Source: Micromonospora craniellae (GTDB taxonomy: Bacteria > Actinomycetota > Actinomycetes > Mycobacteriales > Micromonosporaceae). Taken from it: DNA of 64,000 nucleotides. The notes under the pieces were generated by a model, which was not told the origin of the DNA, searched no databases, and saw nothing but the letters and a program-made list of their open reading frames with translations. The stretch covers positions 5,456,001 to 5,520,000 of the forward strand of contig NZ_CP061725.1 of assembly GCF_014764405.1 (NCBI RefSeq), read 5' to 3'. Each line of letters starts with the position of its first letter. Position 1 is the first letter of the stretch. Positions 35,878 through 44,329 of the stretch are shown one piece after another. A program made the position numbers and the translations under genes.

Positions 35878-36534
35878 ATGAGCATCAGCCTGGACGAGGC
35901 GGTGGAGCTGACGCGTACCGGTGACGTGTGGGTCTTCCGCGGCCGCAGCGTGCCCGACCGCGCCATCCAGTCGATCACCAACAGCCCGGTCAACCACGTG
36001 GGCATGGCGGTCGTGCTGGACGACATGCCGCCGCTGATGTGGCACGCCGAGCTGGGCCGGTCGCTGCCGGACATGTGGACCGGCACCCATCAGCGCGGGG
36101 TGCAGCTGCACGACCTGCGCGACGCGGTCTGCGTCTGGGCGAACCGGTACGGCCAGCGGGCCTGGCTGCGCCAACTCGACCCGTCGGCGGACGCCGAGAT
36201 GGAGCGGTCGGTGCTGCGGACCGTCGCCCGGCTGAATGGCACGCCGTTCCCGTCCACCGCACAGCTCGCCTGGCGGTGGCTGCGGGGGCGGGTGCCGGCG
36301 GTGCGGTTGCCGGTGCCGCAGCGGAAGCGGGCGCCCACCGCGCGGGAACGGACCCTGGAGACGGCGTACTGCGCCGAGGTCGTCGCGGTCACCTACGAGG
36401 CGATGGGCCTGCTGCCTCCGGGCAAGCGGCCGAACTGGTACGACCCGGGCCGGTTCTGGAGCGGTGACGATCTCGGCCTGCAGGGCGGTGCCCGGCTGGG
36501 CAGCGAGATCGAGGTGCGGATCCCGGAGCGCTGA
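35878..36534 (+). CDS. Permuted papain-fold (YiiX/YaeF-like) cysteine hydrolase
   Basis: 218 residues. The His-containing strand NSPVNHVGMAVV comes first (about 36-47) and the Cys helix TAYCAEVVAVTYEAMGL late (about 163-179), the circularly permuted order of NlpC/P60-superfamily YaeF/YiiX enzymes. Members act on amide or ester bonds in cell envelope or lipid substrates. No signal peptide is present. A basic linker (PQRKRAPTARERT) precedes the Cys helix. The start is ATG 35878, with the divergent membrane-protein gene immediately upstream; a functional link between the two is possible. Confidence 0.78.
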   Translation: MSISLDEAVELTRTGDVWVFRGRSVPDRAIQSITNSPVNHVGMAVVLDDMPPLMWHAELGRSLPDMWTGTHQRGVQLHDLRDAVCVWANRYGQRAWLRQLDPSADAEMERSVLRTVARLNGTPFPSTAQLAWRWLRGRVPAVRLPVPQRKRAPTARERTLETAYCAEVVAVTYEAMGLLPPGKRPNWYDPGRFWSGDDLGLQGGARLGSEIEVRIPER

Positions 36535-36571
36535 GGTTTCGCCGACCGGCGTGGCGGCAATTGCTTGCGAT

Positions 36572-36961
36572 GTGAATGCTTCCACCGATCTCGACACGCT
36601 GACCGAGTTCTTCGACCGGTACGGAGTGGCCCTGACCGCCGGCGACCTGCCCGCGATCGCCGGTTGCTATGCCCTGCCGGGGCTGGTGGTCGCGGACACC
36701 TACAGCTTCTCGTTCACCTCACCGGCGGCGGTGGCGCTGTCCTTCGTGGGCGCTGCTCCCGACTACGCCGAGCGTGAGTTGGTCGCCGCGCACGCCGACA
36801 TCGAGGAGGTGCAGCAGATCTCCGCGCTGCTGACCGAGGTGGCGGTGCGCTGGGAGTTCCTGGACAGCCAGGGCCGGCAGGTGCCCGGCGAGCGGTACCG
36901 CTACCTGCTGCGGGCCGTCACGGAGGGTCCCGTCATCTGCACGGTCATCCGTACCGGCTGA
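36572..36961 (+). CDS. SnoaL/NTF2-like small protein
   Basis: 129 residues from GTG 36572. The segments LTEFFDRYGVALTAGDLPAIAGCYALPGLVVAD and VRWEFLDSQGRQVPGERYRYLLRAVTEGPVICTVI have the alpha-beta pattern of the SnoaL/NTF2 cone fold, a pocket used by isomerases, hydratases and binding proteins. No catalytic residue can be named. It lies 37 bp after the papain-like gene on the same strand, so co-transcription is plausible. TTG or ATG alternatives upstream lie in other frames. Confidence 0.65.
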   Translation: MNASTDLDTLTEFFDRYGVALTAGDLPAIAGCYALPGLVVADTYSFSFTSPAAVALSFVGAAPDYAERELVAAHADIEEVQQISALLTEVAVRWEFLDSQGRQVPGERYRYLLRAVTEGPVICTVIRTG

Positions 36962-37036
36962 CCCACCCCCACCCGTTCCGTCCCCGGTGCCGGCGTGACT
37001 AGGCTGTCGCGTCGGTGCGACGAGGGGGGGACCTCA

Positions 37037-37780
37037 ATGGCAGAGCGGCCGTCGGGTGCCGAGACCGAGGAGCTGGCCCGTCGCCGGGCCCTCCCTCGGA
37101 TGATCGCGTCGGTCCCCTGGGTGGTGGTCTCGGTCGGTGTCGCGGTGCTGGCGGTGCTGCTGGTGGTCGCGGCGTTGGCCTTCCGGGGCCCGGAGCAGCC
37201 GTCGGCGTGGAAGCCCGGACCGGCGATGGCGCTGCCGACACCGTCCACGTCGGACCGACCCGTGTCGGTCTCGCCCGGTCCGGTGCGGCACAGCCCGGTG
37301 CCGGGCGGCTCCGTCACGTCCGCGTCGCCCGGGCCGTCGGCGTCGCCGGGGCCGGAGTCGCGGACCACCTCCCCGGCCGGGCGGTCGGAGGCCAGCCGGT
37401 CGCCGAGCCGGTCGCCGAGCCGGCCGACGTCCGCCCCGTCCGCCTCACCCGACACGCCCGGCGCACTCACCGCCAGTTACCGCGTCAGCGGCGACGTCGA
37501 ACCGAACTCGTTCCGGGCCCAGGTGGTGGTGCGCAACGGCACCGGAGAGTCGCGTGGCTGGCAGGTGGAGTTGCGCTTCACCGCCGAGGTCACCGGCGTA
37601 CGCGCCTCCAGTGGCCCGGGCGTCTCGGTGGGCATCAAGGGCGGTGGATGGTATCTGCTCAGCGGGACCGGACAGCTCGCCGCCGGAGCGCAGCAGACGG
37701 TGGATCTGCGGTTCAGCCGCATCGGCGGCGGGGAGTACCCGGCCCACTGTGTGGTCAACGGAACCTCGTGTGCCCGGTGA
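37037..37780 (+). CDS. Membrane-anchored CBM2-like protein 1
   Basis: 247 residues from ATG 37037 (GAGGGGGGGA upstream). A cytosolic N-terminus, one membrane helix (VPWVVVSVGVAVLAVLLVVAALAF, about 35-58), a Pro/Ser/Gly linker of 90 residues and a C-terminal beta-sandwich: LTASYRVSGDVEPNSFRAQVVVRNGTGESRGWQVELRF, ending HCVVNGTSC. This is the pattern of family 2 carbohydrate-binding modules, though the classical surface Trp residues are reduced. It would display the module outside the cell. A paralogue follows directly. No catalytic domain is attached, so a role in polysaccharide or cell-wall binding is inferred. Confidence 0.72.
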   Translation: MAERPSGAETEELARRRALPRMIASVPWVVVSVGVAVLAVLLVVAALAFRGPEQPSAWKPGPAMALPTPSTSDRPVSVSPGPVRHSPVPGGSVTSASPGPSASPGPESRTTSPAGRSEASRSPSRSPSRPTSAPSASPDTPGALTASYRVSGDVEPNSFRAQVVVRNGTGESRGWQVELRFTAEVTGVRASSGPGVSVGIKGGGWYLLSGTGQLAAGAQQTVDLRFSRIGGGEYPAHCVVNGTSCAR

Positions 37781-37875
37781 TGACCGTACTCTTAGGACGG
37801 TTCGGTGTTTCCCTGGGCACTTTTCCCTTTCGTTGAAGATCGTTACGCTTGCCCGGCTGCCCGCTGAGGAGATTC

Positions 37876-38580
37876 ATGTCCGGTATGCGTCGCGCTCCGC
37901 GTCATCTCTCATCCCATGGCCCCGCCGTCGCTTCCTCTCCCTGGATTCTGATGTCGATCGGCCTGCTCGCCATGGTGGTGCTGCTCGTCATCGCGATCGG
38001 GGCGTATCGCGGGCCGGGGCCGGAGTTCGGCCCCGCGCCGCCGGGACCGGCCGCCGCCCCACCCATACCCGAGCGCGCGTCCTCTGCGGGGCGGGAGGCG
38101 GCGAGCCCGCCGGCACCGGCGGTGCCGGGGCTGTCGCCGCGCAAGACCGACCCGCCGAGCGGGGCGGGCACCGCCTCGCCGAAGCCGTCGTCGTCGCCGG
38201 CCTCGGAGGCGCCGCCGGTGGCGTCGGCCCCGCCGCGCAGCAGTGCCCCGCCGTCGGCCAAGCCCGCGCCGTTCGAGGCGCGGTACCAGGTGATGAACAC
38301 CTTCCAGGGCGGCTTCATCGCGGAGGTGCTGATCCGCAACACCGCCCGGAGTGACCAGGGGTGGGTGGCGCGGGTGGAGTACTCGGGCGGCCGGGTGGTC
38401 ACCGCGTGGCTGGAAGGGGTTCCGCAGGGGACGTTCAGTGGGCGTCGGGGCACGCTGACCTATCGCAGCGGCCCGGACCTCGCCGCGGGCGCCACGGTGG
38501 CGCTGCGCTTCCACATCGAGTTCGCCGATCCGTCGCCGGTGAGCTGCGCCGTCTCGGGGCGTGCCTGTAGCCGCCGGTGA
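37876..38580 (+). CDS. Membrane-anchored CBM2-like protein 2
   Basis: 234 residues from ATG 37876, GAGGAG 4 nt upstream. Same plan as the preceding gene: short N-terminus, membrane helix (WILMSIGLLAMVVLLVIAIGAY), Pro/Ala/Ser linker and a C-terminal module with FEARYQVMNTFQGGFIAEVLIRNTARSDQGWVARVEY and a terminal Cys pair region (PVSCAVSGRACSRR). The two proteins share architecture rather than high identity, so the duplication is old. It lies 95 bp after the first. Function as a surface carbohydrate binder is inferred. Confidence 0.7.
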   Translation: MSGMRRAPRHLSSHGPAVASSPWILMSIGLLAMVVLLVIAIGAYRGPGPEFGPAPPGPAAAPPIPERASSAGREAASPPAPAVPGLSPRKTDPPSGAGTASPKPSSSPASEAPPVASAPPRSSAPPSAKPAPFEARYQVMNTFQGGFIAEVLIRNTARSDQGWVARVEYSGGRVVTAWLEGVPQGTFSGRRGTLTYRSGPDLAAGATVALRFHIEFADPSPVSCAVSGRACSRR

Positions 38581-38619
38581 CTGCTGGTCCGTCGATCGCG
38601 GACCGCCACCGACCTCCAC

Positions 38620-38691
38620 TTTGCGCAAGACACTGCTCTGTTGCCGCCATGTTTGCAAGGCACTGCAGACTGTTTCGGCAAGGGCTAGCGT
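38620..38691 (+). promoter_or_regulatory. Promoter region with GCAAG repeats before the pullulanase remnant
   Basis: Three related boxes, TTTGCGCAAG (38620-38629), TTTGCAAGG (38652-38660) and TTTCGGCAAGG (38673-38683), precede a TAGCGT -10-like box (38686-38691). Such GCAAG direct repeats resemble operators of maltose/amylase regulators in actinobacteria. They now sit before a pseudogene. Confidence 0.45.
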
Positions 38692-38724
38692 GCGGGCCAA
38701 TCAGCAGCCAGAGGAAGGCCGTCG

Positions 38725-40236
38725 ATGAAACCTCCGCCGCTGTCGCGCAAGGCCCTGCTCGCATTCGTCTTCCTGCTCACCCTCACGCTGGCCGGCGCGC
38801 CGGTCGCGGTTCCTGAGAAAGCCATCGCCGTTGGTCGATCAAGCGCAGGTGCGCCCGGTGCCACCGGTGCCGTCACCTGGCCCACCGAGCCGTCCGCCGC
38901 CGCCCTGCTGGCGGCGGGTACCGACGACCGGGCCACCGCGGAGCAGTTCTACTTCGTGCTGCCGGACTGGGACGCGCAGGGGCGGCCGTTCGAGGACCGC
39001 AACTTCGCCGACGGCACCCGGCCCTTCCCTGAGGTGAACACGCGGTCCTTCCCGTACACGCCGACCTTCCGCACACCGGCGGACGCGACGGTGAAGGTGC
39101 CACACCTCGGCCGCCGGCACCGACCCGCGCTCGGTGCTCGACCAGATCGTCCCGGGCTACTACCACCGGCTGCTCGACGACGGCGCGGTGGCGACCTCCA
39201 TCTGCTGCGCCAACACCGCGCCCGAGCACGCCATGATGCGCTGGACCGGCTGACCGTGGCCCGCGACGGCGTCGACGGCAAGAAGATCCTGCTCTACGGC
39301 GAGGGCTGGAACTTCGGCGAGGCGGTCAACGGCTCGGCGGCCGAGCAGCGCACCCGGCTGCTGCACCAGCACGACCTGGTCAAGGTCGGCCTGACCGGCA
39401 ACCTGCGCGGCTACCGGTTCACCGACTCCGGCGGCCGGGCGGTGACCGGTGCGCAGGTGGACTACAACGGCGCGCCCGCCGGGTACACCGACGCGCCGGG
39501 CGAGGCGATCACCTACGTCGACGCGCACGACAACGAGATCCTGTACGACGCGTTGGCCTACAAGCTGCCGCAGGGCACCTCGGCCACGGACCGGGCCCGG
39601 ATGCAGGTGCTGGCGCTGAGCACGGTGGTGATGAGCCAGGGCGCCGGGTTCGTGACCACCGGCACCGAGCGGCTGCGGTCGAAGTCGCTGGACCGCAACT
39701 CGTACAACTCGGGGGACTGGTTCAACCAGATCCGCTGGGACTGCACCCAGGGTAACGGGTTCGGCCTCGGCCTGCCGCCGGCCGAGGACAACCGGGACAA
39801 GTGGCCGTACGCCCGGCCGCTGCTGGTCGATCCGGCGCTGGTCCCGGACTGCGCTGCGGTCGCCTTGACCGACGCCCGGTACGCCGAACTGCTGCGGATC
39901 CGGGCCTCCACGCCGGTCTTCGGGCTGCCCACTGCACGGGAGGTGCAACGGCGGGTCGCCTTCCCGCTCTCCGGCCCGGCGGAGACGCCCGGGGTGCTCA
40001 CCATGACCCTGGACGCGCGTGGCCTGGGCGGGCCGTGGCGGTCGGTGACGGTGGTCTTCAACGGCACCCCGCAGGCGGCGACGCAGCGGGTCGACGCGCT
40101 GCGGGGAGCGGACGTGTCGTTGCATCCGGTGCTGCGTTCCTCGGCCGACCCGGTGCTGCGTACCGCGTCGTTCGCGCGTTCCAGCGGTACGTTCCAGGTG
40201 CCGGCGCGCAGCGTGGCGGTCTTCGTGCAGCGGTGA
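38725..40236 (+). pseudogene. Decayed pullulanase (GH13), frameshifted and internally deleted
   Basis: An uninterrupted frame of 503 codons is misleading. It starts with a signal peptide (RKALLAFVFLLTLTLAGAPVAVP), then GH13-type text AEQFYFVLPDW, then shifts: residues about 130-172 are nonsense in this frame, while the +1 frame at about 39115-39245 reads [20 protein letters not shown] and NTAPEHAMM, a pullulanase signature. The original frame resumes at [25 protein letters not shown] and continues through VDAHDNEILYD to the C-terminal barrel and beta domain. The catalytic nucleophile segment (V-D-G-F-R-F-D) is missing, and full-length relatives exceed 1,000 residues. It cannot be an active debranching enzyme. 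Confidence 0.82.
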
Positions 40237-40244
40237 CACGTGGT

Positions 40245-40288
40245 CCGGCCCCGCCGCACCGATCCGCAGATCGGTCCGGCGGGGCCGG
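40245..40288. terminator. Bidirectional terminator
   Basis: A 20-bp stem with one mismatch (40245-40264 with 40269-40288, arm beginning CCGGCCCCGCCG) and a 4-nt loop. It separates the pullulanase remnant (+) from the first beta-helix gene (-). Confidence 0.85.
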
Positions 40289-40309
40289 GTCGTCACCTCG
40301 GCCTGGTGA

Positions 40310-41995
40310 TCAGCCGAAGCAGTTCGGAATCGCGGTGATGGTTCCGGCGCAGTTGGTCGGCTTGTTGGCGGTGATCGCGGACTTGTCGTCCACGTTCACC
40401 TGGCCGATGAAGCTGAACACGCCGCCCGGCGCCAGAGTGGCGAAGTTGTGCGACACCCTCGTCTTCTCCAGGTCGATCTCGCCGGAGACGGTGAAGATGC
40501 CCCCGCCGACACCCAGCGGGCCGACGGCCCGGTTGCCGCTGATCTCGCTGTTGCGGAAGGTCGCCTCGCCGGTGCCGTTGAAGACACCGCCACCGAAGAA
40601 GCCAGCCTTGTTCTCGACGATCTTGCTGTCCGTGACGTTGGCGATGGCGGTGAAGCCGAGCGCCAGCCCGCCGCCGACACCGACGGTGGTGTTCTTGGCA
40701 AGCTCGACATGCGTCAATTCCAGCGTGCTGTCGTCGCCCGCAGCGGTCACCCCGCCGCCGGCCAGGACGGCCGTGTTGTGCAGGATCTCCGAGTGCCGCA
40801 CGGTGGTGTTGCCCTCGATGTCGAGCAGGCCACCGCCGAAGCCGAGCACCTCGTTGCCGGTGATCTCGCTCTTCTCGATCAGCGTGGTGCCGCCGTCGAT
40901 GTCCTCGCGGAAGATGAAGGCGGCACCGTTGGCGACGCCGCCGCCGCCGATGATCGCATCGTTGTTGATGACCCTCGACTGGGCGACCCGCAGCACGCTG
41001 GCGTTGAAGATGCCACCGCCGTACAGGAACGCGGTGTTGTCGGCGACGGTGCTGCGGTGCAGGTTGGCCTTGCCGAAGTTGGCCAGGCCACCGCCGACGC
41101 CACCGGCCTGGTTGGCGACGATGTGCGTCTCGGAGAAGGACGCGGTGCCGCCGGGCTGCACGAGCACGCCGCCGCCGTCGTTGGACTCCGGCTCCAGCAG
41201 CACCGAGGGAGCGGCCTTGGCCTGGGCGGCCTTGAGCGCGGCGCCCTTCGGTGCGGCCTGCAGCAGCGGCAGGTACTCCTTCTTGGCCTCGGCGGCCTTG
41301 GTCGCCTCCACCGAGTTGGAGAACCGCGACCACACGGCCTCGGGGGTGTCCCCGTTGACGGGTAGTGCCCGGGTCTGGCCGTTCTTGATGGTCAGGCCCT
41401 TGACGGTCAGGTTGCCGCCGCGACCCACGTTGAGGATGCGGAACTCCTCGGCCGTGGCGTCCCGGACGATCTTCGTGTCGTGCCCCTTGAGAACGACGTT
41501 CTCCGTGATGACCGGCAGGCCGTTGGGGCCGGTGCCGTCGCCGACGTCGGAGCGGGTCAGCGTGTAGGTGCACCCCTTGGCGAGGTTGAGCACGCCGCCG
41601 TGGTTGTCGTTGGCGAAGACGAGCGCTTGGATCAGCTTGTCGGAGTCGCAGGGCACCTCCTTCTCGTGGTCCCTGCGGTCGTCGCCGCCACGGTCCTTGT
41701 GCTCGTCGCCACTGCGGTCCTTGCGCTGGTCGTCGCGCTGGTCGCCACCGCGGTCCCGCTTCTTGCCCTCGTGCCCCTCGGCGGCACCCGGGCCCCGGCC
41801 GCTGTCCGAGCTGACCTGCTGCGCGGTGGACCAGCGCAGACCGTCGGCGTTGACCGCGCCGGCGCCGATACCGACGGCGGCGATGCTCACCACACCGGTG
41901 AGACCGGCGACGCCGCTGGCGATCCAGAATGCGCGACGCCGCTTTGGCGTCACCTCCGGCTCCGCAGCGTTGTTCTTAGCTTGGTAGTTGGACAT
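40310..41995 (-). CDS. Surface beta-helix protein 1
   Basis: 561 residues from ATG 41995. A basic N-terminus and one hydrophobic helix (AFWIASGVAGLTGVVSIAAVGIGAGAV) suggest a signal anchor, followed by a charged spacer (RDRGGDQRDDQRKDRSGDEHKDRGG) and EVPCDSDKLIQALVFANDNHGGVLNLAKGCTYTLTRSDVGDGTGPNGLPVI, the entry of a right-handed beta-helix. About twelve rungs of the GGGxxN / NxAxxxGGGI type follow, as in polymorphic outer-membrane-like repeat proteins. It ends PTNCAGTITAIPNCFG. A paralogue follows upstream. A shared palindrome lies 62 bp before the start. Function unknown; adhesion or carbohydrate contact is possible. Confidence 0.75.
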   Translation of the reverse strand: MSNYQAKNNAAEPEVTPKRRRAFWIASGVAGLTGVVSIAAVGIGAGAVNADGLRWSTAQQVSSDSGRGPGAAEGHEGKKRDRGGDQRDDQRKDRSGDEHKDRGGDDRRDHEKEVPCDSDKLIQALVFANDNHGGVLNLAKGCTYTLTRSDVGDGTGPNGLPVITENVVLKGHDTKIVRDATAEEFRILNVGRGGNLTVKGLTIKNGQTRALPVNGDTPEAVWSRFSNSVEATKAAEAKKEYLPLLQAAPKGAALKAAQAKAAPSVLLEPESNDGGGVLVQPGGTASFSETHIVANQAGGVGGGLANFGKANLHRSTVADNTAFLYGGGIFNASVLRVAQSRVINNDAIIGGGGVANGAAFIFREDIDGGTTLIEKSEITGNEVLGFGGGLLDIEGNTTVRHSEILHNTAVLAGGGVTAAGDDSTLELTHVELAKNTTVGVGGGLALGFTAIANVTDSKIVENKAGFFGGGVFNGTGEATFRNSEISGNRAVGPLGVGGGIFTVSGEIDLEKTRVSHNFATLAPGGVFSFIGQVNVDDKSAITANKPTNCAGTITAIPNCFG

Positions 41996-42056
41996 CGGAG
42001 CTCTCTGCCCTCTCGTCGTACCAGACAGGGTCGTCACACGCGGGTGAGCTTCCCCT

Positions 42057-42075
42057 GCTACAAATCGGTTGTAGC
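42057..42075. promoter_or_regulatory. Inverted repeat before beta-helix gene 1
   Basis: Perfect arms GCTACAA / TTGTAGC with a 5-nt centre, 62 bp before the start. The second beta-helix gene has the same arms (one mismatch) at 63 bp, with further similarity (ATGAGA) about 15-20 bp beyond. It may be an operator or a leader hairpin. Confidence 0.6.
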
Positions 42076-42242
42076 TCCCACATGCACCATATGAGAGTGT
42101 TCCTCGCTTCGCGCCCATATCCGAGACAACCCCACATTGGGTACGGTCTGCGTGGGAGTGGTGCAAGCGCTCCGAAGGGTGCAATCTGGGCCAAGTCCGT
42201 GGCGATCGACCGCCGACGCCCCGCCGGGACGGGTACGCGACC

Positions 42243-42273
42243 CGGGCTCCTCCGCACGTGGCGGAGGAGCCCG
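42243..42273. terminator. Hairpin terminator of beta-helix gene 2
   Basis: Perfect 13-bp stem (CGGGCTCCTCCGC at 42243-42255 with 42261-42273), 5-nt loop, 46 bp past the stop of beta-helix gene 2. Confidence 0.8.
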
Positions 42274-42318
42274 TCTATGTGGTCGTGCTCTGGATTCACC
42301 CGTACGCAGAAGGAACGA

Positions 42319-44040
42319 TCAGCCGAAGCAACGCTCCGGCACGACCGGGCTGCCGGAGCAGTTGGTCGGTCGGTTGGCGGTCACCGCGGAGCTGCGGTCG
42401 ATCCGCACGCCGTCGTTGGTGGTGTAGATGCCACCGGGCGGCAGCACCGAGAAGTTGGCCTGGACCGTGGAGCGCTCCAACCGGACCTGGCCGCCCTCGT
42501 TGTAGATGCCGCCGGCCACCGAGTTCTGGCCGACCACCCGGTTGGCCACGATCGCGGTGTCCCGCACGACGGCGGTGCCCCCGTAGGTGGCCAGTCCGCC
42601 ACCGTTGCGCTCGGCGACGTTCTCGGTGATCTCACTGTGCGCGATCACCGCCGTGCTCTCAAGGCCCACGCCCAGCCCGCCGGACGTGTCGTCGGCGGAG
42701 TTGCGGGCCACCAGGACCTTCTCCAACGCGAGCTGGCCGTCGCCAAGGGCGAGCAGACCACCGCCGTCCTCCCCGCTGTGGTTGCCGACGACCCTGCTCT
42801 GGGTCAGCGTCGCGGTGCCCCGATAGGTGAGCACGCCACCGGCGTTGTCGGTGGCCCGGTTGTGCTCGATCGTGCTCTTCCAGACCCAGAGCGTGCCACC
42901 GGCGCCGGGGAGCCCGAGGCCGGGCACACCGTTGCCGATGCCGCCACCGGCGACCGCGCTGTTGTCCGTGATCGAGGATTCCTCGAGCCGGAACACCCCG
43001 GCGTTGAACACGCCGCCGCCGACACCACCGGCGCTGCTGGTCGCCACCCGGCTGTAGGCGACCCGGGCGGTGCCGAAGTTGGCGATCGCGCCGCCGTTGC
43101 CGCCGGCGTGGTGTAGCAGGAACTCGCTGTGCTCGACGTCGGCCCGGCCGCCCCGCTGCACGAGCAGGCCGGCACCGTCGCCCGGCGCGACGTGGACGAG
43201 TGTGGCGTCGCCACCGGCACCCCGGGCGGCCTCGGCGGCCGAGGCACTCGTGGCGGCGGGGACCTTCGTGGCGGCCTTGGCGGCAGGGGCCTTCGTCGGC
43301 GTGGCCGCCTTCGCGTTCGTGCCCGCCCCCGCCTTCGTCGGCTTCGCGACGACCTTCGCGGAGAGGTCGACCTTCGCCCGTGCCGCCGCGATCGGGTCGG
43401 CCTCGGTCAGCCCACCCTTGACGACGACGTTCTTCAGGGTCAGGTGACCGCTGCGACCCACGTTGAGAATCCGGAACGCCTCGGCGTTCGGCGCCCGGAC
43501 GATCGTGGTGTCGCGCCCGGCGAGCGTGACTGCCTGGGTGATCACTGGCAGACCGTTGCGGCCGGTGCCGTCGCCGACGTCGGAGCGGGTCAGCTCGTAG
43601 GTGCACCCCTTGGCCAGTTCCAGCGTGCCGCCGCGGTTGTCGTTGGCGTACTCGATGGCCTGGATCAGCTTGTCGCTGTCGCAGGGCACCTCGCGTCCCC
43701 GCTCCTTGTCGTCGCGGCGCTGCTCGCCCGAGGACGCCTCGCGGCCCTTGCGGTCCGCGCCCTGCTCCGCGCCGCTCCGGGTGGCCTTGTGGTTGGTCCG
43801 GCCGCCCGCCTCGGCGGTCGGGCCGGGAGCATCCGGTGTCGGTGCGGCCGCCGGCTGGGCGTCCGAGGTGTTGTGCCGGTCGCCGGACTTCTGGTCCCGG
43901 GCGGCCACGCCGCCCAGAGCGGCCAGACCGACCACCCCGGTGAGCCCGGCGACTCCGGCGGCCACCCATATCTTGCGTCGTCGTCGACCTGGCGGTACCG
44001 GAGGCGGCCCACCGTACGAAGTCAACTCGTCATCGGACAT
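42319..44040 (-). CDS. Surface beta-helix protein 2, paralogue of protein 1
   Basis: 573 residues from ATG 44040. Same plan as the gene at 40310: membrane helix (KIWVAAGVAGLTGVVGLAALGGVA), a charged spacer, EVPCDSDKLIQAIEYANDNRGGTLELAKGCTYELTRSDVGDGTG, then rungs such as GGNGGAIANFGTARVAYSRV and GGGIYNEGG, ending PTNCSGSPVVPERCFG. It differs by a Lys/Ala/Thr/Pro-rich insert (about 225-265, AKVVAKPTKAGAGTNAKAAT…) in place of the first paralogue's helical insert, the most divergent region. Ends and the entry motif are conserved, so the inserts, exposed at the same position, may be the functional variable part. Confidence 0.75.
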   Translation of the reverse strand: MSDDELTSYGGPPPVPPGRRRRKIWVAAGVAGLTGVVGLAALGGVAARDQKSGDRHNTSDAQPAAAPTPDAPGPTAEAGGRTNHKATRSGAEQGADRKGREASSGEQRRDDKERGREVPCDSDKLIQAIEYANDNRGGTLELAKGCTYELTRSDVGDGTGRNGLPVITQAVTLAGRDTTIVRAPNAEAFRILNVGRSGHLTLKNVVVKGGLTEADPIAAARAKVDLSAKVVAKPTKAGAGTNAKAATPTKAPAAKAATKVPAATSASAAEAARGAGGDATLVHVAPGDGAGLLVQRGGRADVEHSEFLLHHAGGNGGAIANFGTARVAYSRVATSSAGGVGGGVFNAGVFRLEESSITDNSAVAGGGIGNGVPGLGLPGAGGTLWVWKSTIEHNRATDNAGGVLTYRGTATLTQSRVVGNHSGEDGGGLLALGDGQLALEKVLVARNSADDTSGGLGVGLESTAVIAHSEITENVAERNGGGLATYGGTAVVRDTAIVANRVVGQNSVAGGIYNEGGQVRLERSTVQANFSVLPPGGIYTTNDGVRIDRSSAVTANRPTNCSGSPVVPERCFG

Positions 44041-44102
44041 CAGAGCCTTCCGCCCTTTCCTCCTACCAGACTGACCCGCACCCGTACGAAACAGTGCGAG
44101 TA

Positions 44103-44121
44103 GCTACAAACAGCCTGTAGC
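44103..44121. promoter_or_regulatory. Inverted repeat before beta-helix gene 2
   Basis: GCTACA / TGTAGC arms with a 7-nt centre, 63 bp upstream of the start, matching the 42057-42075 site in arms and distance. An ATGAGA block follows in both. Confidence 0.6.
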
Positions 44122-44259
44122 CTCTGATGACCACCGTATGAGAAGTATCTTCGCGAGGATGGCTAATACGAAGAAACTCTATAAGTGGCTCAGTTCGGGC
44201 ATGCGAGTGCCAATCAGAGCAGCGGCACCGAAAGCGCTGGCCACCATCGGTAAGACGAC

Positions 44260-44314
44260 GGAGGGCGGGCCCTCCGCAGCGGCGAACTTCCGCCCCTGGG
44301 AAGGCCCGCCCTCC
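44260..44314. terminator. Hairpin terminator of the pepP gene
   Basis: GGAGGGCGGGCC (44260-44271) pairs with GGCCCGCCCTCC (44303-44314), 12 bp perfect, across a 31-nt loop with internal pairing. It starts 16 bp past the pepP stop. Confidence 0.7.
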
Positions 44315-44329
44315 GGCGGGTCGTACGGG

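Noticed and set aside
42140..42180. CebR-like cellulose operator (TGGGAG…GCGCTCC)
   Set aside because: The half-sites are separated and not symmetrical, and it lies away from the LPMO gene.
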